Below, one piece after another: positions 1 through 5,919 of a DNA stretch of 8,115 nucleotides. The first letter of the stretch is position 1; each line of letters begins with the position of its first letter. Below the pieces are notes generated by a model. The model was not told the origin of the DNA. It worked only from the letters and a program-made list of their open reading frames with translations, and made no database searches. Source of the stretch: Haliea sp041583655 (GTDB lineage: Bacteria > Pseudomonadota > Gammaproteobacteria > Pseudomonadales > Halieaceae); the NCBI GenBank assembly GCA_041583655.1, contig JBFHFJ010000144.1, forward strand, positions 1 through 8,115, read 5' to 3'. A program made the translations under genes and the position numbers.

Positions 1-1038
<1,038 letters not shown>

Positions 1039-1104
1039 GGCGGGCCCGGCAACCCACCCTGGACCTATTGGAATACTAGTGAAGCAGCAGAAGGACAGTA
1101 GACA

Positions 1105-2376
1105 ATGTTGAGTTGGGACGACTACCACAACGACGAGGCCATCAGCACGGCAACCGCCAGAAAGGTACCGCCACCACCACCGCCACGGGACGAGCCGGCC
1201 CCTGCCGCTGCCCACGCGGCGCCACCTGTTGCGACCGCGGCCGCCGAAGCCACGCCGGTCGCAGCGGACCCCGAGGCGGCGGAGAACATCGCCGCTGCGG
1301 CGAAAGCGCTGGAGAACCTGGATATCGCAACCGGCCTGGAAGAGCTGGAAATGGGTGCGGCCAGGGTGTCGGTCGACGAGAAGGCGATGATCAACTGCCG
1401 CGCCGACCTCAACCAGCTGGTACCCTTCAAGTACGACTGGGCCTGGCAAAAGTACATCGACGGCTGCGCCAACCACTGGATGCCGCAGGAAATCAACATG
1501 ACGGCCGATGTTGCAACCTGGAAGAGCCCCGAGGGCCTGTCCGAGGACGAGCGCCGCATTGTCATGCGCAGCCTGGGCTACTTCTCAACCGCCGATTCGC
1601 TGGTTGCCAACAACCTCGTGCTCGCGATCTACCGCCTGATCACCAACCCGGAGTGCCGCCAGTACCTGCTGCGCCAGGCCTTCGAGGAGGCCATTCACAC
1701 TCACGCCTACCAGTACTGCATCGAGTCTCTGGGCATGGACGAGGGCGCGGTCTTCAACATGTACCGGGAAGTGCCCTCCGTGGCGAAAAAAGCCGCCTGG
1801 AGCATCAGCCACACCCATGAAATATCGGACCCCACCTTCAAGACGGGTACAGTCGAGAACGACCAGACCCTGCTGCGCAACCTGATCGGCTTCTACGCCG
1901 TGACCGAGGGTATTTTCTTCTATTGCGGCTTCACCCAGATCCTTTCCATGGGCCGGCGCAACAAGATGACCGGCGTTGCGGAACAGTTCCAGTACATCCT
2001 GCGTGACGAGTCCATGCATCTCAACTTCGGCATCGACGTGATCAACCAGATCAAACTGGAAAACCCGCACCTGTGGACCGAGCAGTTCCAGCAGGAAGTC
2101 ATCCAGATGATCCTGGAAGGCACCCAGCTGGAGATTGAATATGCCCGCGACACCATGCCCCGCGGTGTACTGGGCATGAACGCGGCCATGATGGAGGAAT
2201 ACCTGCATTTCATCGCCAACCGGCGCCTTTCCCAGCTTGGCCTTCCCGAGCAGTTCCCGGGCGTGCAAAATCCATTCCCGTGGATGTCGGAAATCATGGA
2301 CCTGCGCAAGGAGAAAAACTTCTTCGAAACCCGGGTAATCGAATACCAGACCGGCGGCGCATTGAATTGGGACTGA
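1105..2376 (+). CDS. nrdB: Ribonucleoside-diphosphate reductase class Ia, small (beta, R2) subunit
   Basis: This 423-aa protein is a ferritin-like R2 subunit that houses the di-iron centre and tyrosyl radical used by NrdA. By alignment from memory with E. coli and Chlamydia R2, the metal ligands are D164, E195, H198, E268, E302 and H305. The radical tyrosine is Y202, four residues after H198; Chlamydia R2c has Phe there, so this is a conventional tyrosyl-radical enzyme despite strong overall likeness to the Chlamydia protein. Y414, near the C-terminus in VIEYQ, matches the interface tyrosine of the radical path. The core begins near residue 85. Before it lies a Pro/Ala-rich low-complexity stretch (about 20-70, with six consecutive prolines at 22-27) following the conserved-looking N-terminal MLSWDDY. 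The family is usually about 340-380 aa, so the extra length is this extension. AAGGA at 1091-1095, 9 nt before the ATG, supports the start. Confidence 0.97.
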   Translation: MLSWDDYHNDEAISTATARKVPPPPPPRDEPAPAAAHAAPPVATAAAEATPVAADPEAAENIAAAAKALENLDIATGLEELEMGAARVSVDEKAMINCRADLNQLVPFKYDWAWQKYIDGCANHWMPQEINMTADVATWKSPEGLSEDERRIVMRSLGYFSTADSLVANNLVLAIYRLITNPECRQYLLRQAFEEAIHTHAYQYCIESLGMDEGAVFNMYREVPSVAKKAAWSISHTHEISDPTFKTGTVENDQTLLRNLIGFYAVTEGIFFYCGFTQILSMGRRNKMTGVAEQFQYILRDESMHLNFGIDVINQIKLENPHLWTEQFQQEVIQMILEGTQLEIEYARDTMPRGVLGMNAAMMEEYLHFIANRRLSQLGLPEQFPGVQNPFPWMSEIMDLRKEKNFFETRVIEYQTGGALNWD

Positions 2377-2397
2377 CCCAGCAACCGAGGACCTGAT

Positions 2398-2583
2398 ATG
2401 GAAAACCGCGACGACACCCCGAAGGACAGCGAGACCGTCCTGATGGCGCTGGACCAGATCAGCCAGACCATCGACGTGATGACCAGCGTCATCGGCCGCC
2501 TGCGCACTCATGTACTGGAGCAGGCGGCGACCCGGCAAAACGAGCTGCAGGCGGAAATGCGTCCCGACAGGGTACTGCACTGA
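2398..2583 (+). CDS. Small hypothetical protein downstream of nrdB (61 aa)
   Basis: I do not recognise this protein. It starts 21 nt after the nrdB stop, with GAGG at 2387-2390 placed 7 nt before the ATG, so it reads as the last gene of the nrdAB transcription unit. The product is charged and hydrophilic, with no signal peptide or membrane segment. Residues 12-58 look mostly helical, with regularly spaced Leu, Ile, Val and Met (for example L15, L18, I21, I25, M28, V31, I32, L35, V39, L40), which suggests an amphipathic helix or short coiled coil. No Cys and no metal-binding motif are present. A hairpin that could end the transcript lies 30 nt after its stop. Position suggests a link to ribonucleotide reductase, but nothing in the sequence shows a function. 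It is short enough that a chance ORF remains possible. Confidence 0.62.
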   Translation: MENRDDTPKDSETVLMALDQISQTIDVMTSVIGRLRTHVLEQAATRQNELQAEMRPDRVLH

Positions 2584-2612
2584 GCTGAACCCTGTTCTGC
2601 AGCCTTCCTCCC

Positions 2613-2634
2613 GGGCGCGGCAGCCGCCGCGCCC
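2613..2634. terminator. GC-rich hairpin between convergent genes, possible bidirectional terminator
   Basis: A perfect 9-bp stem (GGGCGCGGC at 2613-2621 and its complement at 2626-2634) closes a 4-nt AGCC loop. It sits between the 61-aa ORF, which ends at 2583, and the end of the minus-strand NUDIX gene at 2641, where termination is needed in both directions. Neither side carries a T-run, so it is not a textbook intrinsic terminator. It may act with Rho, or mainly protect 3' ends. Confidence 0.5.
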
Positions 2635-2640
2635 CCACCT

Positions 2641-3360
2641 CTATGACCCGCCGCGAACCTTCCGTTTTTCAATCTGTCGCAACTCGGCCTGACGCCGCAA
2701 CAGGAATCTCTGTTCATCCTCGTCGCGGAAGCAGGGCACCTCCGGCGGTGGCCCGGCGCACGCCAGCCCCCGGGCAACCTCGCCCAGCACTACCTCCGTA
2801 ATCAGCGGCAGGTCGAGACTGCCGGACTCCTCAAGGGGGATCCACTGCAGCTGCGACAGTTCGTCGGATGCACGGGAGAAGTCGTCCGGGTCGCCGGCCA
2901 CCGCGGAAGCATCCACGAGGAAAAAGCGGGCGTCGAAGCGCCGCGGCGCACCCACAGGGGTAATTGCCCGGAAAACATAGCTGAACGCCGCTGCGCAGGG
3001 CAGGTGGCCGGTGGCAGAAAACGCCTCCCAGTCCGCCGGGACGGGGCCGGACCACTTCCCGGGCGCACCCAACAGCAGGCCGGACTCCTCCCAGACCTCG
3101 CGGATCGCCGCCGCCTGCAGGGCATGTACCCGGTGTGCCGCAGCCCCCTCGGCCAGCCGGGAGCGGCACACGGGCCCCACTTTGCCGGCCAGAGGCACAC
3201 GCGCATCATCGGGGTCCACGGCGCCGCCCGGAAAGACAAACTTGCTGGGCATGAACACCGCCCGCGCCCCGCGCTGCCCCATCAGCACCCGGGGACGGGT
3301 AGCGCGATCACGAACCAGAATGACGGTAGCGGCATCGCGCACCGGCACAGTGACCGTCAC
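2641..3360 (-). CDS. NUDIX hydrolase with split NUDIX box (NUDT19-like)
   Basis: With a start at 3360 this is a 239-aa soluble protein. NUDIX enzymes hydrolyse nucleoside diphosphates linked to another group. The signature is present in two pieces: FPGG at residues 43-46 and REVWEESGLLL at 87-97, which carries the catalytic R-E-x2-E-E-x-G core (R87, E88, E91, E92, G94). About 27 extra residues separate the pieces relative to the standard box. A similar insertion is known in the NUDT19-type group, some of which act on CoA derivatives; the substrate here cannot be read from sequence. The Arg/Glu-rich C-terminus is probably helical. The frame extends upstream to an ATG at 3462, but similarity to NUDIX proteins begins near VRDAATVILVRD. 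I chose the GTG at 3360 because GGAG lies 6 nt before it. The ATG at 3384 (247 aa) has no ribosome binding site but is a real alternative. Confidence 0.88.
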   Translation of the reverse strand: MTVTVPVRDAATVILVRDRATRPRVLMGQRGARAVFMPSKFVFPGGAVDPDDARVPLAGKVGPVCRSRLAEGAAAHRVHALQAAAIREVWEESGLLLGAPGKWSGPVPADWEAFSATGHLPCAAAFSYVFRAITPVGAPRRFDARFFLVDASAVAGDPDDFSRASDELSQLQWIPLEESGSLDLPLITEVVLGEVARGLACAGPPPEVPCFRDEDEQRFLLRRQAELRQIEKRKVRGGS

Positions 3361-3366
3361 TGCTTT

Positions 3367-3370
3367 CTCC
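3367..3370 (-). promoter_or_regulatory. Ribosome binding site deciding the NUDIX start
   Basis: On the minus strand GGAG lies 6 nt upstream of the GTG at 3360, within a purine-rich run. The alternative ATG at 3384 has nothing comparable in the 15 nt before it, which favours the GTG start. Confidence 0.5.
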
Positions 3371-3426
3371 GCTCCCACCTGCATGGCGTCATCGCTGTAT
3401 TGCCCTGTCCTGCCAGAAGAAGCTCG

Positions 3427-3432
3427 AGTATA
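3427..3432 (-). promoter_or_regulatory. Possible -10 element for the NUDIX gene
   Basis: TATACT reads on the minus strand here and would start a transcript near 3420, 36-60 nt before the candidate NUDIX starts. No good -35 box is found at a spacing of 15-19 nt, and there is no TG extension, so it would need an activator. The 8-bp palindrome AACCGGTT (3432-3439) touches its upstream edge and could be an operator, but 8 bp is short enough to be chance. Confidence 0.3.
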
Positions 3433-3498
3433 ACCGGTTGCTCTGGAATGATCTGCGCGCAAATGCTCCTGCAGGCCTTGTTTTCAACGCTTTTCACT

Positions 3499-3527
3499 TT
3501 AACGCGGCAGCGCTTTCTGCCTATACT
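3499..3527 (+). promoter_or_regulatory. Sigma70-like promoter of the PA2779 to permease gene block
   Basis: TTAACG (3499-3504, four of six matches to TTGACA) and TATACT (3522-3527, five of six matches to TATAAT) are separated by the preferred 17 nt. Transcription would begin near 3534, leaving a leader of about 26 nt before the ATG at 3560. The region is locally AT-rich compared with its surroundings. It is the only convincing promoter seen before the four plus-strand genes, which fits transcription as one unit. Confidence 0.65.
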
Positions 3528-3559
3528 CACAGCACCCTGAACCCAGACGAGGAATTGTC

Positions 3560-3934
3560 ATGTTGAACGCCCGGTTAGTTGTCCTGCTGCAGATCCTTGC
3601 CCTGCTGGTCGCCAGCACAGCAGGGGCTGCGCAGGCCGCCGTTATTGGCACTGCGGATCACTTTGCCCAGCAGAGCCGAAGCGCGCAGCTCGAGATCATC
3701 GATGCCGCTCTCACCCGGGACGTGGTGCAGCAACAGATGGTAGCTATGGGTGTCAGTCATGGGGATGCCATGGCGCGCGTCAACGCCCTCTCGGATAGCG
3801 AGCTGCAGCAGCTGGCGCTCAACCTTGAAACCCTGCCCGCGGGGAGCAGTGCACTGGGGGTACTCGGCGCCCTCTTCCTGGTACTTCTGGTCCTCGAAAT
3901 CGTCGGCGTGACCAACGTCTTCACCAAGCTCTGA
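3560..3934 (+). CDS. PA2779 family protein, small membrane-anchored envelope protein
   Basis: The 124-aa product has a hydrophobic N-terminal signal sequence (about 5-26) with a likely cleavage site AQA|A after residue 26. A polar helical middle follows (30-95), then a C-terminal membrane segment (about 98-118) ending VTNVFTKL. This layout, the 'ALSDSELQQL' stretch and the GVTNVF end match my memory of the family named after Pseudomonas aeruginosa PA2779. Members are small proteins of unknown biochemical role that usually precede a PA2778-type peptidase, exactly as here. After signal cleavage the middle should be periplasmic and tethered by the C-terminal helix. GAGGA at 3549-3553, 6 nt before the ATG, supports the start. 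Its stop overlaps the next start by one base (TGATG), implying translational coupling. It might help, anchor or be a substrate of the peptidase; that is inference from pairing. Confidence 0.85.
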   Translation: MLNARLVVLLQILALLVASTAGAAQAAVIGTADHFAQQSRSAQLEIIDAALTRDVVQQQMVAMGVSHGDAMARVNALSDSELQQLALNLETLPAGSSALGVLGALFLVLLVLEIVGVTNVFTKL

Positions 3935-4956
3935 TGCAGGCGCCCCTGCGGCGCCACACTGTCGTTCACTGTGGGATCGCCACTGCCAGAAACATGGTGG
4001 CACTGGCGCTGCTGGCGCTACTGACAGCCTGCGCCAGCATCACCCCGCCGCCACCCGACCAGACCGCCACCGAGCTAGTCGAGGTACCCTTTTTCCCCCA
4101 GTCCGAGTACCAGTGCGGACCGGCGGCTCTGGCCACGGTACTGGTTCACAGCGGCGTGACCACCACGCCCGGGGCCCTGGTCCCCGAAGTCTATCTGCCG
4201 GGCAGGCAGGGCAGCCTGCAACTGGAGCTGCAGGCCGCCGCCCGCCGGGCGGGCCGCATTCCCTACACGCTGCCCGGCACAGCGAAGGCCCTGCTCGCTG
4301 AACTGGAATCCGGCAACCCGGTGCTAGTGCTGCAGAACCTGGGACTGCGCTCCCTGCCCCGCTGGCACTATGCGGTTGTCATCGGCTATGAGCCAACGCG
4401 GCAGCGCGTCATCCTCCGGTCGGGGACCGAGCGACGTCGGGAGGAACGCTGGCCGCGGTTCATGGCCAGTTGGGAGCGGGGCGAATTCTGGGGACTGGTC
4501 ATCCCGCCACCCGGTAAACTCCCGGCGAGCGGCACCGCGAGCCGGATAGGGCCGGAACTCGCCCGCCAGGAGGCCCTGCTGGAACCCGCGGTGGCTCTCG
4601 CTGCCTGGGAGCGCGCCCTGGAGCAGTGGCCAGAGGCCGCGGACATACTGTTTGCCACTGCCAATGCCCGGCGCGCACAGGCGGACGCAGAAGGGGCGGC
4701 GGCGTTGTACCGGCGCCTGCTGCGCACTGCGCCGGAGCACATGGCGGGGCGCAACAACTTTGCCGACCTGCTGCTTGGGGCGGCCTGCCCGGTGGCAGCC
4801 GGCACCGTCCTCGCACCCGCGAACAAGTCCACCCCCGGGCTTCCGCCCCCGTTCCGGGAGGCGATAACACACACCGCAGCTGATATCGCCAGCCAGCTTG
4901 CGGACAACCCAATCGACCCGGCTCACTGCCGGGAACTGGCCGGAGACCTGCCCTGA
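3934..4956 (+). CDS. PA2778 family cysteine peptidase, C39-like lipoprotein with TPR-like tail
   Basis: The 340-aa product begins with a basic stretch (R6, R7, R19), a hydrophobic core (21-31) and a lipobox LTAC with Cys33, so it should be a lipoprotein. A C39-like papain-fold domain spans about 47-190: the nucleophile is C61 in QCGPAALATVL, and the general base is H145 in WHYAVVIGYE. The acidic third residue of classical C39 peptidases is not evident; the strand after the His reads VILRSGT. A helical TPR-like region follows at about 215-285, as in the PA2778 family. The paired membrane protein is encoded immediately upstream with a 1-nt overlap. The peptidase's substrate is unknown, and unlike bacteriocin C39 peptidases it has no fused ABC transporter. 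An internal ATG at 3994 would leave a signal peptide without positive charges, so I prefer the ATG at 3934. Confidence 0.86.
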   Translation: MQAPLRRHTVVHCGIATARNMVALALLALLTACASITPPPPDQTATELVEVPFFPQSEYQCGPAALATVLVHSGVTTTPGALVPEVYLPGRQGSLQLELQAAARRAGRIPYTLPGTAKALLAELESGNPVLVLQNLGLRSLPRWHYAVVIGYEPTRQRVILRSGTERRREERWPRFMASWERGEFWGLVIPPPGKLPASGTASRIGPELARQEALLEPAVALAAWERALEQWPEAADILFATANARRAQADAEGAAALYRRLLRTAPEHMAGRNNFADLLLGAACPVAAGTVLAPANKSTPGLPPPFREAITHTAADIASQLADNPIDPAHCRELAGDLP

Positions 4957-4958
4957 CC

Positions 4959-5891
4959 ATGACTGCCATTCTGCGCACACCCGACCACCGCTTTGCCGGA
5001 CTCCCGGACTTTCCCTGGGAACCCCGCTACCTGCAGCTTGCCGACGAGAGGCTCGGCTCCCTGCGCATGCACTATCTGGATGAAGGGCCGGACTGTGGCC
5101 CGGTAATCCTTATGTTGCACGGGGAACCCAGCTGGTGCTTCCTTTACCGCCACATGATCCACGACCTCACCGCGCGCGGCCTGCGCTGCGTGGCACCGGA
5201 CCTGATCGGGTTCGGGCGCTCCGACAAGCCGGCGCGTCGCAGCGACTACAGCTATGCGGGGCACGTCGCCCAGATCGCCGAGCTGGTCAGGACCCTGGAC
5301 CTGCGCGACATCGTCCTGGTCTGCCAGGACTGGGGCGGCCCGATTGGCCTGTCGGTGCTGGCGCAGATGCCGGACAGGTTCCAGGCCGTGGTGGCGGCCA
5401 ATACCCTGTTGCCCAACTGCGAAGCCCCGCCCGCCGGGGTCCAGCCCTGGCCCGGCGACATTGTCGAGCAGTGGGTTGCCGCGACCAAAGACGCCACTGA
5501 CCTGCCCATTTCCGGGGTGATCGCGGCCGTCAGCGTCAACCCTCTTTCCGAGGCCGTACTGGCCGCCTACGACGCACCCTTCCCGACGGCCGCCTTCAAG
5601 GCCGCCCCCCTTGAGTTTCCAGGCCTGATCCCCATCCGCGAGGACATGGCCGGCGTCGCCGAGAATCGGCGCACATGGCAACTGCTGGCACAGTGGCAGA
5701 AGCCTTTCGTTACCGCATTCAGCGACGGTGATCCGGCGACGGCCGCCTGGGCAGACGTATTCCGCCAGCGTATACCCGGCGCCCGGGGCCGCAGCCACAC
5801 GGTGATCCGTGGCGCAGGACACTTCCTCCAGGAAGAGCAGGGGCCGGCGCTTGCCGCAGTGGTCGCCGAAGTGGCAAGCTCACTGACCTGA
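4959..5891 (+). CDS. Haloalkane dehalogenase, alpha/beta hydrolase (HLD-I, DhlA-like)
   Basis: This 310-aa cytoplasmic protein has the same length as Xanthobacter DhlA and aligns with it end to end (N-terminal RTPDHRF, HYLDEG). The reaction hydrolyses a carbon-halogen bond to an alcohol, halide and proton through an alkyl-enzyme ester. The oxyanion motif HGEPSW is at 54-59. The nucleophile D124 is followed by halide-binding W125 in CQDWGG. The base is H288 in GAGHFLQEE. The acid is D256 or D258 in SDGDP. W172 falls where DhlA has its second halide-binding Trp (W175), just before the DLPISG stretch, which supports a dehalogenase over an epoxide hydrolase; the latter normally has two lid tyrosines. 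The cap domain is about 150-230. It starts 2 nt after the peptidase stop; GGAG at 4942-4945 is 13 nt away, rather far, so coupling may matter. Substrate range cannot be read from sequence. Confidence 0.88.
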   Translation: MTAILRTPDHRFAGLPDFPWEPRYLQLADERLGSLRMHYLDEGPDCGPVILMLHGEPSWCFLYRHMIHDLTARGLRCVAPDLIGFGRSDKPARRSDYSYAGHVAQIAELVRTLDLRDIVLVCQDWGGPIGLSVLAQMPDRFQAVVAANTLLPNCEAPPAGVQPWPGDIVEQWVAATKDATDLPISGVIAAVSVNPLSEAVLAAYDAPFPTAAFKAAPLEFPGLIPIREDMAGVAENRRTWQLLAQWQKPFVTAFSDGDPATAAWADVFRQRIPGARGRSHTVIRGAGHFLQEEQGPALAAVVAEVASSLT

Positions 5892-5919
5892 CGCACCCGA
5901 GGCCACGGGCGAAAAAGCA

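Noticed and set aside
1039..1104. Separate nrdB promoter or NrdR boxes between nrdA and nrdB
   Set aside because: Only a ribosome binding site is convincing in these 66 nt; NrdR boxes would be expected upstream of nrdA, outside the window.
1645..1720. NrdB as a Tyr-less Mn-Fe (Chlamydia R2c) enzyme
   Set aside because: Y202 is present at the radical position and the first metal ligand is Asp, as in conventional R2.
1585..2580. 331-codon open frame on the minus strand opposite nrdB
   Set aside because: It is antisense to a gene with all catalytic residues in place and shows no domain of its own.
3994..4956. Shorter start for the PA2778-like lipoprotein at the ATG at 3994
   Set aside because: It would remove all the positive charges before the hydrophobic core; the ATG at 3934 overlaps the upstream stop as is typical for coupled genes.
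4923..5822. 299-codon minus-strand frame opposite the dehalogenase
   Set aside because: Shadow of the plus-strand gene. The DW nucleophile, HGEPSW and GAGHF motifs are on the plus strand, and the antisense product is Gly/Val/Arg/Gln-rich with no motif.
4959..5891. Epoxide hydrolase or generic alpha/beta hydrolase
   Set aside because: The HGEPSW motif, both halide-type tryptophans (W125, W172) and end-to-end likeness to DhlA favour a haloalkane dehalogenase.
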